A stretch of 50,139 nt of DNA from Lachnoclostridium sp. (GTDB lineage Bacteria; Bacillota; Clostridia; Lachnospirales; Lachnospiraceae). Location: positions 1 to 50,139 of the forward strand of contig JAMPEB010000021.1 of the NCBI GenBank assembly GCA_023665475.1, given 5' to 3'. Below, piece by piece: positions 41,131 to 49,589 of the stretch (position 1 is its first letter; every line of letters starts with the position of its first letter). Made by a program: the position numbers and the translations under genes. A model generated the notes under the pieces. The model saw only the letters and a program-made list of their open reading frames with translations. It ran no database searches and was not told the DNA's origin.

Positions 41131-42519
41131 ATGGGAATTACTTTATTTGCGGTTTTTACGGTTATGGAAGTTGCGCTTACAGTGCTTAGCCTCACAAAAT
41201 GCAGAAGCCTTTGGCACAGAAACAGATTATTTTTCTGTGCAGATGAGTTTGTACTCATGCTGCTTGTAATGCTTCTGCCTGTAACAGGACAGAAATGGAG
41301 ATTCACAGGCTGTCTCATTATCCTCGGAATACGCCTTGCCATATCTTGTATTATATATCTTATAAAACAGCGCGGTAGTATCAAAAAAGAAAGAACAAAG
41401 ACCAAAGCGATTGTCGGCACTGTTATGAGCATTATCATTATCGGTTTCTCACTTTTCCCTGCCTTTATTTTCACAGGTTATTCGGGACTTAAAACAAGCG
41501 GTCGGTACGAAGTAAAAGAAACGCAGGCAATACTGATCGACAACAGCAGACTTGAAACTTTTGAAAACGACGGTTCCAACCGTGAGATACCTATTCACTT
41601 CTACTACCCTGAAGGCGATACGGCGAACTGTCCTCTCATATTATTTGCGCACGGCTCATTCGGCTATTATCAGAGCAATGCTTCACTGTATGCGGAACTT
41701 GCAAGCAACGGCTATGTTGTGGCAAGCATAGACCACCCTTATTACGCCTTTTTTACAAAGGACACAGAGGGAAAAACAATTATAATTGACATGGAGTTTA
41801 TGCAGACTGCTGTTGAGACGCAGAATAGCTCCGATTTTACTGAGAATGATTATAATGTTGTATGTGAATGGATGTCTGTCCGTACGGCTGATGAAAACTT
41901 TGTACTTGATACCATAAAAACCGCGAAAGACTTAAAGGCGCTTGATACGGCATGGTATGCGGAATCAGAGGATGTAAAGGCGGAAGTCCTCAGAGCGCTG
42001 GAAATGACAGATACAGAGAAAATCGGACTTACGGGACATTCTATCGGCGGCGCGGCAGCGGTACAGCTCGGCAGAGAGCGTGATGACATTACTGCGGTAG
42101 TCTGCATTGACGGCACGATGCTCGGCGAATATACATCGTATAACGGCGGAAAGCTCAGCTACAACCCCGAGCCTTACCCGATACCGATACTTTCGCTTGA
42201 TAATGAAAGTCATTGGGAGTCTTATGCTGTTAATGAATCTGATGAAGAAACAGATTATGTAAAAAATGTAAACAAATATTTACTTGACAATGCTATCTGC
42301 GGCAGAGAAGTTCATTTTGACGGTACGGAGCATATGGATTTCACAGATTTGCCGCTTTTTGCTCCCGCATTAGCGAAAATGCTGGGAAAGGGCGATGTGG
42401 ACTCATCCGAATTCATTCCCGAAATAAACAGTATCATTCTTGAATTTTTTAATTATTATCTGAAAGGAGAGGGCGAATTGAATATTGAGCCTTGGAATGC
42501 ACAGACAGCAGAAAAGTAG
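41131..42519 (+). CDS. membrane-anchored alpha/beta hydrolase (PAF-acetylhydrolase-like)
   Basis: About 462 residues. Four N-terminal helices span roughly residues 1-20, 38-50, 58-78 and 90-115. The alpha/beta hydrolase domain follows: PLILFAHGSFGYYQSNASLYAELASNGYVVASIDHPYYAFF, nucleophile elbow GLTGHSIGGAAAV (Ser in GHSIGG), CIDGTML with a likely acid residue, and catalytic His in FDGTEHMDFTD. It would be an esterase or lipase acting near the membrane. The ATG at 41131 with ggag is preferred over a TTG at 41068 and an ATG at 41119. A small palindrome (GATATAT-gttgg-ATATATC, about 41078-41096) lies in the leader. A LytTR regulator follows 11 bases later. Confidence 0.85.
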   Translation: MGITLFAVFTVMEVALTVLSLTKCRSLWHRNRLFFCADEFVLMLLVMLLPVTGQKWRFTGCLIILGIRLAISCIIYLIKQRGSIKKERTKTKAIVGTVMSIIIIGFSLFPAFIFTGYSGLKTSGRYEVKETQAILIDNSRLETFENDGSNREIPIHFYYPEGDTANCPLILFAHGSFGYYQSNASLYAELASNGYVVASIDHPYYAFFTKDTEGKTIIIDMEFMQTAVETQNSSDFTENDYNVVCEWMSVRTADENFVLDTIKTAKDLKALDTAWYAESEDVKAEVLRALEMTDTEKIGLTGHSIGGAAAVQLGRERDDITAVVCIDGTMLGEYTSYNGGKLSYNPEPYPIPILSLDNESHWESYAVNESDEETDYVKNVNKYLLDNAICGREVHFDGTEHMDFTDLPLFAPALAKMLGKGDVDSSEFIPEINSIILEFFNYYLKGEGELNIEPWNAQTAEK

Positions 42520-42530
42520 GTATATTGTAA

Positions 42531-42977
42531 ATGCTCATAAATATTTCTCAAATAGAAAAAGAAGAAAAGGAACGGCTGGAAATTTACTGCCATGAAGTAA
42601 GCAATGAAATAACGGAGATAGTCCGCTTTGTGAAATCCAGACAAGGACAGCTTACGGGTATTATCGAAGGCGCACAGTATGAAATTGCTGTTTCCGATGT
42701 GTTTTATATGGAAGGAGTAGACAACAAGGTATTCATTTACTGCGCAAAACAGGTATATGAAACACATCAGAAGCTGTACGAGCTGGAGGAAGCTTTAAAG
42801 GAAAAATATTTTTTGCGTGTATCAAAATCCGTGCTGCTGAATCTCATGAAGATCGAGTCGATAAAGCCCTCGCTGAACGGCAGATTTACGGCTGTTTTTC
42901 AAAACGGAGAACAAGTTATTGTTTCAAGAAAATATGTGCCTGAGCTGAAAAAAGCTCTGAAAGGTGGAAGCTTATGA
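42531..42977 (+). CDS. LytTR-domain DNA-binding transcription regulator
   Basis: 148 residues. The N-terminal third is charged and helical. A LytTR domain occupies about 45-145: GIIEGAQYEIAVSDVFYMEGVDNKVFIYCAKQVYETHQKLYELEEAL, then YFLRVSKSVLLNLMKIESIKPSLNGRFTAVFQNGEQVIVSRKYVPELKKAL. There is no receiver domain, so it is the stand-alone type. It overlaps a DUF3021 gene by 4 bases; this pair is a well-known combination in Firmicutes, in which the membrane protein is thought to modulate the regulator. It probably controls its own operon, including the hydrolase upstream. Confidence 0.93.
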   Translation: MLINISQIEKEEKERLEIYCHEVSNEITEIVRFVKSRQGQLTGIIEGAQYEIAVSDVFYMEGVDNKVFIYCAKQVYETHQKLYELEEALKEKYFLRVSKSVLLNLMKIESIKPSLNGRFTAVFQNGEQVIVSRKYVPELKKALKGGSL

Positions 42978-43411
42978 GTCTTAAAGAAATATTTTACAGG
43001 TCGCTTATGATATATTTTATTCTTGTCACCTGTATTACAGCAGGAATCATGATCCTTGGTTCGTTTTTTGACCCTGACGCAAGATTCGGATATAGCGCAT
43101 TTGCTTCGCCGTTTATTTTTGCGGCTCTGGGGGTGATTCCGAATTTGCTTATGTACTCTTCAAAAGAGTTATCAGACAAGCAGATAATTCTGCGTAAAAT
43201 GATACAGTTTGCGGTTATAGAAGCAGAAGTATCAGGTGTCTGTATCATAAGTCCCATAATCCACACGGAAAAAGCCGAAGTTATCATAGGCGTAATGCTC
43301 AGTGTGCTTGTGATATTTATACTGGTTCATGTTATCCTTATTATGAATAGCTATTTTTCTGCAAAACAACTAACAAAAGAACTTATGCAGTTTCAGAAAA
43401 ATATAAAGTAG
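42974..43411 (+). CDS. DUF3021 family membrane protein
   Basis: 145 residues with four transmembrane helices (about 12-32, 42-62, 73-93 and 100-122) and a basic C-terminus. The layout and position directly behind a LytTR regulator gene, with a 4-base ATGA overlap, are characteristic of DUF3021. Such proteins are believed to hold or sense a signal at the membrane and act on the partner regulator. No enzymatic motif is visible. Transcription probably ends at the hairpin near 43519-43558. Confidence 0.9.
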   Translation: MSLKEIFYRSLMIYFILVTCITAGIMILGSFFDPDARFGYSAFASPFIFAALGVIPNLLMYSSKELSDKQIILRKMIQFAVIEAEVSGVCIISPIIHTEKAEVIIGVMLSVLVIFILVHVILIMNSYFSAKQLTKELMQFQKNIK

Positions 43412-43518
43412 TGCCATATCTGTTCAATAATCAGTGGCAGCCCCCAATTTTATATTAAGATTTTTATTAAGAATGGATGAAAACAAAATTTTCTGTTATT
43501 TCCTGATTAGGATACTGT

Positions 43519-43558
43519 AAAAAGCCGTGCCTGCCAAATAATTGGCGGTACGGCTTTT
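43519..43558. terminator. terminator hairpin after the LytTR/DUF3021 operon
   Basis: The outer stem AAAAGCCGT/ACGGCTTTT encloses an inner stem CC(T)GCCAA/TTGGCGG around an ATAA loop. A-runs and T-runs flank it on both sides, so it could work in both directions. Confidence 0.75.
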
Positions 43559-43597
43559 CGTATAAGATTTTCTTATTAAATATCCCCGAAAACAAAA

Positions 43598-43626
43598 TTG
43601 TTATTGATAGCCGGAGCCAATATAAT
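43598..43626 (+). promoter_or_regulatory. promoter of the redox gene cluster
   Basis: TTGTTA at 43598-43603 and TATAAT at 43621-43626 with a 17-base spacer, 50 bases before the flavoprotein start codon. The genes that follow have only short gaps, so one transcript may cover several of them. Confidence 0.65.
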
Positions 43627-43676
43627 AAAATACAGAGAACCTTATAAAAATAAAAGCAATGCGAGGAGATAGGAAG

Positions 43677-44207
43677 ATGAAAGTATTAGCTGTCAGTGCA
43701 AGTCCGCGTGACGGGGGAAATTCCGATGTCCTGTGCGACCAGTTTTTGAAAGGTGCTGCAGAGGCAGGGCATGAAACAGAGAAGATCAGTATCGGGCAGA
43801 AATGTATCCATCCCTGTATGGCCTGCTATGGATGCGGAAAGACAAAGGCCTGTGTCCAGAAGGATGACATGGGAGAAATCCTGGAGAAACTGATCGGAGC
43901 GGATGTCATCGCCCTTGCGACACCGGTATATTTTTATTCCATGAATGCCCAGATGAAAGCATTTATTGATCGGTGCCTGCCCAGATATCAGGAGATCAGG
44001 GATAAGGCGTTTTATTATATCGTCACGGCCGCCGATCCCCAGCACAGTGCGGCCGACGAGACCATTGCGGGGCTGCGGGGGTATTTAAGGTGTCTGCCCG
44101 GCGCACAGGAAAAGGGCATTATTTATGGAACCGGCACATGGGACAGAAATGATGTCTACAGGCATCCTGCCTTTGAAAAAGCATATGAAGCAGGAAAAAA
44201 TATATAA
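43677..44207 (+). CDS. flavodoxin-fold NAD(P)H-dependent FMN reductase (iron-sulfur flavoprotein-like)
   Basis: 176 residues. FMN phosphate-binding loop VSASPRDGGNSD at the N-terminus, then HPCMACYGCGKTKACVQKDDM, a cysteine-rich stretch as in iron-sulfur flavoproteins (C-x2-C-x2-C-x5-C), and the flavin contact ATPVYFYSMNAQMKAFIDR. It would transfer electrons between NAD(P)H and flavin or small acceptors. The ATG at 43677 is preferred over one at 43659 because gaggag precedes it and the beta strand starts at once. It leads the cluster of oxidoreductases that extends to the end of the window. Confidence 0.9.
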   Translation: MKVLAVSASPRDGGNSDVLCDQFLKGAAEAGHETEKISIGQKCIHPCMACYGCGKTKACVQKDDMGEILEKLIGADVIALATPVYFYSMNAQMKAFIDRCLPRYQEIRDKAFYYIVTAADPQHSAADETIAGLRGYLRCLPGAQEKGIIYGTGTWDRNDVYRHPAFEKAYEAGKNI

Positions 44208-44230
44208 GATCGACAAGGAGAAAATGTACT

Positions 44231-44986
44231 ATGGCAATTACGGAAGCATCAAAAGCATATCATGAAAAAATGTTTCCGGGGTATCAGTCTAAGTTTTTGG
44301 AGACGGATCCGGAGTTTATCGAGCGGTTTGATAATTTTGCCTTTGATGAGGTGGTAAGTCAGGATGATCTGGATGACAGAACCCGGTTCATGGCGATTCT
44401 TGCCACATTGCTTGGGTGTCAGGGGACGGATGAGTTCCGCGCCATGGTTCCGGCAGCCCTGAATTTTGGTGTTACGCCTGTGGAGATAAAGGAGATTGTT
44501 TATCAGGCAGTGGCCTATTTGGGAATCGGGCGTGTATTCCCGTTTTTGAAGATCACTAATGAGGTGCTGGTTGAAAAAGGAATTAAACTGCCCCTGGAGC
44601 CACAGGCAACTACCATTACGGAAAACCGCCGGGAAGCGGGGACACAGGCACAGGTGGATATCTTTGGTGAAGGAATGAGGGACTTTTGGAAATCGGGACC
44701 GGAGGAGAGCCGCCATATCAATTATTGGCTTGCAGATAACTGTTTTGGGGATTATTACACAAGAACTGGACTTGATTACAGACAGAGGGAAATGATTACA
44801 TTCTGTTTCCTTGCGGCGCAGGGCGGCTGTGAGCCGCAGCTTATTTCCCATGCGGCAGCGAATATGCGTATCGGCAACGATAAGGAATTCCTGATTAAAG
44901 TGATCTCCCAGTGCCTGCCCTATATCGGGTATCCCCGTTCCTTGAATGCGCTGCGCTGTGTGAATGAGGCGGCGAAAGGGCAGTGA
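44231..44986 (+). CDS. carboxymuconolactone decarboxylase (CMD) family protein, two domains
   Basis: 251 residues made of two all-helical CMD units. The first has FMAILATLLGCQGTDEFRAMVPAALNFGVTPVEIKEIVYQAVAYLGIGRVFPFL (about 57-110), the second REMITFCFLAAQGGCEPQLISHAAANMRIGNDKEFLIKVISQCLPYIGYPRSLNAL (about 187-242). In this family some members are hydroperoxide reductases using a CxxC pair; here no CxxC is present, so a different role is likely. The ribosome binding site is aaggagaaaa. It lies 23 bases after the flavoprotein gene, and such CMD proteins are often found with flavodoxins and aldo-keto reductases. Confidence 0.92.
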   Translation: MAITEASKAYHEKMFPGYQSKFLETDPEFIERFDNFAFDEVVSQDDLDDRTRFMAILATLLGCQGTDEFRAMVPAALNFGVTPVEIKEIVYQAVAYLGIGRVFPFLKITNEVLVEKGIKLPLEPQATTITENRREAGTQAQVDIFGEGMRDFWKSGPEESRHINYWLADNCFGDYYTRTGLDYRQREMITFCFLAAQGGCEPQLISHAAANMRIGNDKEFLIKVISQCLPYIGYPRSLNALRCVNEAAKGQ

Positions 44987-45072
44987 AGCATGGCAGCTTT
45001 GTTCAGGCGGGAGCAATGGACAAAATAAGGCCTCTGTTTTGGATACTGTAAAAGAAAAGGAGGGTTTGAGTC

Positions 45073-46062
45073 ATGCAGACCAGAATATTGGGAAAAGATT
45101 TAGGGGTTTCAGCAGTGGGATTAGGGTGTATGGGGTTGTCACATGCCTATGGTCCGGCAACAGAGAAAGGAGAGGCAGTCAGGCTGATTAGGCAGGCTTA
45201 TGAAGATGGTTATACATTCTTTGATACGGCAGAATGTTATACCGGAAACTATGAGGACGGGAGCATTTCATACAATGAGGAAATCGTTGGGGAAGCTCTG
45301 CAGCCTATCCGCGACAAGGTGATGATCGCAACAAAGTGCGGGGTGCATCATTCATCGGAAGGATTGGTCATGGACAGCCGCCCGGATACAATCAGGGCAT
45401 CCATTGAGGGGAGTCTGAAAAAGCTGCGAACAGACCATGTCGATTTATATTACCAGCATCGTATAGATCCCAAAGTCCCTGCGGAGGAAGTGGCAGGCGT
45501 GATGGCGGAACTGATGCGGGAAGGAAAGATCACCCATTGGGGAATTTCGGAAACGGATGAGGAGTATCTGAGGAAAGCCCATAGGGTATGTCCGGTGACC
45601 TGCATCCAGAACCGCTATTCCATGATGGCACGCTGGCATGAGAACCTGTTCCCGGTGCTGGAGGAATTGAATGTTGGCTATGTGGCGTTCAGCCCGCTTG
45701 CAAACGGTATCCTGTCAGATGCTTTTGGGAAAGGGGAGACCTTCGCGGAAGGGGATTTCCGTAATTTCATGCCGCAATACAGGGAAGAAGCCTATGATGC
45801 CAACGAAAAGCTCCTGAGTTTCATTAGGATTCTAGCGGAAGAAAAGAAAGCGACTCCTGCGCAAATCTCCCTTGCATGGATGATGTGCAAAAAGCCTTAT
45901 ATTGTACCAATACCGGGTTCCAGAAAGATAGAACGGGTCCGTGAGAATGCAGGGGCGGCAGAAATCCTGTTGACGGAAAATGAAATAGCGGAAATTGACA
46001 GGCAGCTTGATAAAATGGAGATGTCAGGGGTATTCGGTGGTTCCCCTGCCGCAAAAAAATAA
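45073..46062 (+). CDS. aldo/keto reductase
   Basis: 329-residue NADPH-dependent TIM-barrel reductase. The catalytic tetrad is visible: Asp in FFDTAECY (with Tyr shortly after), Lys in IATKCGVHHS, and His in LYYQHRIDPKVP. The NADP-binding end has IPIPGSRKIERVRENAGAAEI. It resembles the AKR13 type (VSAVGLGCMGLSHAYGPA). Its stop codon at 46060-46062 is followed at once by the relic of a different aldo/keto reductase. The ribosome binding site is aaggaggg. The substrate is unknown. Confidence 0.95.
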   Translation: MQTRILGKDLGVSAVGLGCMGLSHAYGPATEKGEAVRLIRQAYEDGYTFFDTAECYTGNYEDGSISYNEEIVGEALQPIRDKVMIATKCGVHHSSEGLVMDSRPDTIRASIEGSLKKLRTDHVDLYYQHRIDPKVPAEEVAGVMAELMREGKITHWGISETDEEYLRKAHRVCPVTCIQNRYSMMARWHENLFPVLEELNVGYVAFSPLANGILSDAFGKGETFAEGDFRNFMPQYREEAYDANEKLLSFIRILAEEKKATPAQISLAWMMCKKPYIVPIPGSRKIERVRENAGAAEILLTENEIAEIDRQLDKMEMSGVFGGSPAAKK

Positions 46063-46384
46063 GGCGGAAGATTTCGGCAGGGTGGCTGAGAACAGGGATT
46101 TTGACGGTATCCTGCAGGCAGGTATTTTGGATTATATAAAAGAAATGAAGTCCCAGAGAAAGGTGCATTATATCGGCTTTTCTTCCCACACGCCCTCTGT
46201 TGCGGAGGAAAAGGATTATTCCATCATAGGAGAGTTTACTCCTGCGGCGGCTCTGGGGAACTGCGTTTACTGTAACCATTGTCAGCCCTGTCCTGCGGGA
46301 ATCGATGTAGGGCTGGTGAACAAATATTATGACCTGGCTCTGGCGGGGGATGTCCTTTCCACATGGTACAGAGCAGGAGAATGA
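46058..46384 (+). pseudogene. deletion relic of a 4Fe-4S aldo/keto reductase
   Basis: In a frame shifted from the preceding gene the sequence reads NKAEDFGRVAENRDFDGILQAGILDYIKEMKSQRKVHYIGFSSHTPSVAEE, then jumps to KDYSIIGEFTPAAALGNCVYCNHCQPCPAGIDVGLVNKYYDLALAGD. Normal relatives have about 100 residues between those parts, and the first 100 residues are also absent. The second piece carries a CxxCxxCxxxCP cluster motif. The gene therefore lost its start and its centre. Confidence 0.85.
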
Positions 46385-46565
46385 AAGAGATTGCTGAATA
46401 TTTTGGAAAATAATACATAGGTTTTGGAGAGATTCCAAGCTGTGTGCTGTTGGCAGAATGCCGATTTGTGAGGAATAAATTACAATATCAATATGCGTGC
46501 CGTGTCTGCCGATGAGCATTAGATACACAGAACACTTGCAGATTATGAAAGGAGAGGTTTACATT

Positions 46566-47693
46566 ATGGAACGATATTTTGGAGAAAGTACCCCGAAACT
46601 GGGTTTTGGCCTGATGCGCCTGCCCAAGCTGCCTTCCGGAAAGATGGATATGGAACAGGTGAAACAGATGGTTGATCTGTTCATGGAGGCAGGACTGACT
46701 TACTTTGACACAGCATATGTGTATGATAACGGCGATTCTGAGCGGGCGGCGAAAGAGGCGCTTGTGGATCGTTATCCCCGTGAGAGTTTTACGCTGGCGA
46801 CCAAGCTGTGTGCGTGGATGGGGGCGCATAATGAGGAGACGGCAAAGCAGCAGTTTTATACCAGCCTGGAGCGCACCGGGGCCGGGTACTTTGATTATTA
46901 TCTGCTGCACGCTTTACAGGCGGGTAATTATAAGACCTATGATAAATACCATTTATGGGATTTTGTAAAGGAGCAGAAGGCAAAGGGGCTTATTAAACAT
47001 TGGGGATTTTCTTTCCATGCGACACCGGATATCCTGGACGAGATTCTGACCGCCCATCCGGATGCCGAGTTTGTTCAACTGCAGCTCAACTATGCGGACT
47101 GGGAAAATCCGGATGTGACCGCACGGGAGAATTATGAAGTGGCAAGAAAACATGGCAAGTCTATTATTGTCATGGAGCCGGTCAAGGGCGGCGCTCTTGC
47201 GAATCCGCCCACGGCAGTGCAGGAAATCCTTAGGGAAGCTGACCCGAAAGCATCTTTCGCATCCTGGGCAATCCGCTATGCTGCATCATTGGAGGGTATC
47301 ATTACCGTACTGTCCGGGATGTCCAATATCCCGCAGATGCAGGATAACCTTTCCTACATGAAGGAGTTCAAACCGCTGGATGCACAGGAGCAGGCTGCTG
47401 TCCGAAAAGCACAGGAAACCATCAGCGGTATCAAGTCGATTCCCTGCACAGCATGCCACTACTGCACGGCAGGCTGTCCGAAGAAGATAGCAATCCCTGA
47501 GATTTTTGCGGCAAGGAATAAGCAGTTAGTCTGGGGACAACTGGAAGAAGGCAGGCGGGATTATGCGCAGGCTGTCCGGGATGGAGGCAAAGCATCCGAT
47601 TGTATTGCCTGTGGGCAGTGTGAACATGCCTGCCCGCAGCAGATTGATGTCATCAATCGGCTGAAAGAGTGTGCGGGAAATTTTGGCTCTTGA
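46566..47693 (+). CDS. aldo/keto reductase with C-terminal 4Fe-4S domain
   Basis: 375 residues. The barrel part has LGFGLMRLPKLPSG, Asp in YFDTAYVYDNGDSE, Lys in LATKLCAW and His in DYYLLHALQ. The C-terminal ferredoxin-like part contains two CxxCxxCxxxCP motifs: CTACHYCTAGCPKKIAIPEIF (about 305-325) and CIACGQCEHACPQQIDVINRL. Such enzymes are common in gut clostridia and may couple the reduction to ferredoxin. The ATG at 46566 is set by gaaaggagagg. The gap of about 180 bases from the relic upstream holds short in-frame peptides only. Substrate unknown. Confidence 0.94.
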   Translation: MERYFGESTPKLGFGLMRLPKLPSGKMDMEQVKQMVDLFMEAGLTYFDTAYVYDNGDSERAAKEALVDRYPRESFTLATKLCAWMGAHNEETAKQQFYTSLERTGAGYFDYYLLHALQAGNYKTYDKYHLWDFVKEQKAKGLIKHWGFSFHATPDILDEILTAHPDAEFVQLQLNYADWENPDVTARENYEVARKHGKSIIVMEPVKGGALANPPTAVQEILREADPKASFASWAIRYAASLEGIITVLSGMSNIPQMQDNLSYMKEFKPLDAQEQAAVRKAQETISGIKSIPCTACHYCTAGCPKKIAIPEIFAARNKQLVWGQLEEGRRDYAQAVRDGGKASDCIACGQCEHACPQQIDVINRLKECAGNFGS

Positions 47694-47757
47694 TATTTGC
47701 AGAGGATAATAGAACAGCTTTGCAATAAGTAATATTTTGAGACAGGAGGAAAATAGA

Positions 47758-48591
47758 ATGAGTAGAACATGGCTTATCACTGGCGTGTCCAGTGGATTTG
47801 GTTACGAGATGACAAAGCAGCTTCTGGAAAAAGGTGACTGGGTGATCGGCACTGTCCGGAACAAGGATAAGGTTCAGGAACTGATTCAAAAGTACCCGGA
47901 AACATTTGACTGTGAGATTCTGGATGTGACGGATATACCGGCACTAAAGAGGCTGGTAGAGTCCTGCTTTGAAAAATATGAACGGATTGATGTGGTGGTC
48001 AGCAATGCCGGCTATGGATTGTTCGGCTGTGCGGAAGAATTGTCAGATGAAGAGATAGACCATATTATTGCAACCAATCTGGTGGGTTCCATTCATCTGA
48101 TCAAGTCATCCCTGCCCTATTTGAGAAAGCAGGGAGGCGGCAGGATCATCCAAATGTCCACTTACGGCGCACAGGTAGCGTTTGCCGCCAATTCCATGTA
48201 CCATGCCACGAAGTTTGGCATTGAGGGATTCTGCGAGGCAGTAGCGCAGGAGGTTGCGCAGTTTAACATTGGCGTGACAATGGTGGAGCCGGGCGGGGCA
48301 AGAACGGAGTTCCGTTACGGAAGCGCAAAGGTTGCAAAGCTGATGCCGGAATATGAATCCTGCCACGGTTTCCTCAATATGCTGGATGCATCCAAGGGCC
48401 TTGCCCCTGGCGATCCTGTGCGTATGGCGGCCCGCATCATTGAGAGTGTGGATAAGGAACCTGCGCCCTTGCGCATGGTACTTGGTTCACAGGCGCTTTC
48501 CGCAACGCTTACAAGGCTGAAAGAGCGGGTGGCGGATTATGAGACACAGACTTTTCTTGCTGCATCCACAGACTTTCCGGCAGGAGAATAA
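47758..48591 (+). CDS. short-chain dehydrogenase/reductase (SDR)
   Basis: 277-residue NAD(P)-dependent classical SDR. The cofactor loop is TGVSSGFG near residue 9, the stabilising motif is SNAGYG near residue 83, and the catalytic pair is in SMYHATKFG (Tyr and Lys), with Ser a short distance upstream (QMSTYGAQ). The substrate loop PGGARTEF follows. The ATG at 47758 is fixed by acaggagg. It lies 64 bases after the 4Fe-4S aldo/keto reductase and 29 bases before a SnoaL-like gene, so it is part of the redox cluster. Substrate unknown. Confidence 0.95.
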   Translation: MSRTWLITGVSSGFGYEMTKQLLEKGDWVIGTVRNKDKVQELIQKYPETFDCEILDVTDIPALKRLVESCFEKYERIDVVVSNAGYGLFGCAEELSDEEIDHIIATNLVGSIHLIKSSLPYLRKQGGGRIIQMSTYGAQVAFAANSMYHATKFGIEGFCEAVAQEVAQFNIGVTMVEPGGARTEFRYGSAKVAKLMPEYESCHGFLNMLDASKGLAPGDPVRMAARIIESVDKEPAPLRMVLGSQALSATLTRLKERVADYETQTFLAASTDFPAGE

Positions 48592-48620
48592 GGGCAGTTT
48601 TTTGAAGGAAGTGAAAACAA

Positions 48621-48989
48621 ATGGATGACAAAGAAAAAATAGAAGATTGTTACCGTCGGATGTACCGTGGAATGATTGATAAAGACCGCGGGCTGTTGTC
48701 GGAAGTTCTGGGCAGGTCCTTTGTGCTGGTGCATATGACAGGGATGCGGCAGCACAAAGAGGAATTTATTCGGGCAGTAGAAAATGGCACATTGAATTAT
48801 TTTTCAGCGGACCACCAGCACATGGAGACGGAAATACAGGGAGACCGGGCGAAGCTGACAGGGCAGAGTGTCGTAAGTGCTGCGGTATTTGGCGGCGGAA
48901 GGAATACATGGCGGCTGCAGCTAAAAGTAACGCTGGTCAGGGACACCGGCACATGGCGTATCACGGAGGCAAAGGCTTCTGCTTATTAA
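48621..48989 (+). CDS. SnoaL/NTF2-like protein (DUF4440 type)
   Basis: 122 residues with the cone-like alpha+beta barrel pattern: MDDKEKIEDCYRRMYRGMIDKDRGLLSEVLGRSFVLVHMTGMRQHKEEFIRAVENGTLNYFSADHQH and then strands ETEIQGDRAKLTGQSVVSAAVFGGGRNTWRLQLKVTLVRDTGTWRITEAKA. The His and Asp positions of hydrolase or isomerase members are not conserved well enough to name a reaction. It may bind a small molecule made by the neighbouring SDR and aldo/keto reductases. The ribosome binding site is gaagg. Confidence 0.88.
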   Translation: MDDKEKIEDCYRRMYRGMIDKDRGLLSEVLGRSFVLVHMTGMRQHKEEFIRAVENGTLNYFSADHQHMETEIQGDRAKLTGQSVVSAAVFGGGRNTWRLQLKVTLVRDTGTWRITEAKASAY

Positions 48990-49054
48990 AAAGCAGAAGA
49001 AAGAGATGTTCCAATTATTTTAAAATAAAATTAGCAGAAAAGGAGAAAACAGCT

Positions 49055-49570
49055 ATGGCTAAGAATCTTATTATCTATTATTCCCGGAAGGGCGATAACT
49101 ATTGGAACGGAGGCATCAAGAATATAGCAAAGGGGAATACGGAGACTGTTGCCGAATTTATCCAGAAGGCGGTTGGCGGGGATCTGTTTGAGGTGGATAC
49201 CGTGAAGCCTTATGCGGCGGATTATTATACCTGCATTGACGAAGCAAAAAAGGAGCTGAACGCAGGCGCAAGGCCGGAACTGAAAAAATATCTGGACAGC
49301 ATTGCAGAGTATGATAATGTGTTTGTCTGCGGACCCTGCTGGTGGGGGACTTTCCCGATGGCTGTCTTTACACAGCTTGAAAAGCTGGACTGGAACGGAA
49401 AGAAAGTCATGGCGGTCATGACACATGAGGGCAGCGGCCTTGGGAGCTGTGAGCGTGACCTGAAGAAGATCTGCTCCGGCGCATCTTTGGGAAAGGGCCT
49501 TGCAGTCCATGGCGCGGATGCATCCAAATCCGAAAGCATGGTGGCATCCTGGGCAAAAGGGAGTGTCTGA
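49055..49570 (+). CDS. flavodoxin
   Basis: 171-residue FMN electron carrier of the variant type common in clostridia. It begins MAKNLIIYYSRKGDNYWNGGIKNIAKGNTETVAEFIQKAVGGDLFEVD (FMN phosphate loop with insert), then CGPCWWGTFPMAVFTQLEKLDWNGKKVMAVMTHEGSGLGSCERDLKKICSG. The ATG at 49055 has aaaggag in front; an upstream in-frame ATG (48908) lies inside the SnoaL-like gene and is not used. It is encoded next to a second flavodoxin with a lipoprotein signal. It would shuttle electrons between the oxidoreductases of this cluster. Confidence 0.92.
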   Translation: MAKNLIIYYSRKGDNYWNGGIKNIAKGNTETVAEFIQKAVGGDLFEVDTVKPYAADYYTCIDEAKKELNAGARPELKKYLDSIAEYDNVFVCGPCWWGTFPMAVFTQLEKLDWNGKKVMAVMTHEGSGLGSCERDLKKICSGASLGKGLAVHGADASKSESMVASWAKGSV

Positions 49571-49589
49571 TATGGTAGGGAGGATTATT

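Noticed and set aside
46414..46565. Short in-frame peptides between the aldo/keto reductase relic and the next gene as a small gene
   Set aside because: No frame has a start with a ribosome binding site and a recognisable domain; the stretch is more likely decayed sequence and leader.
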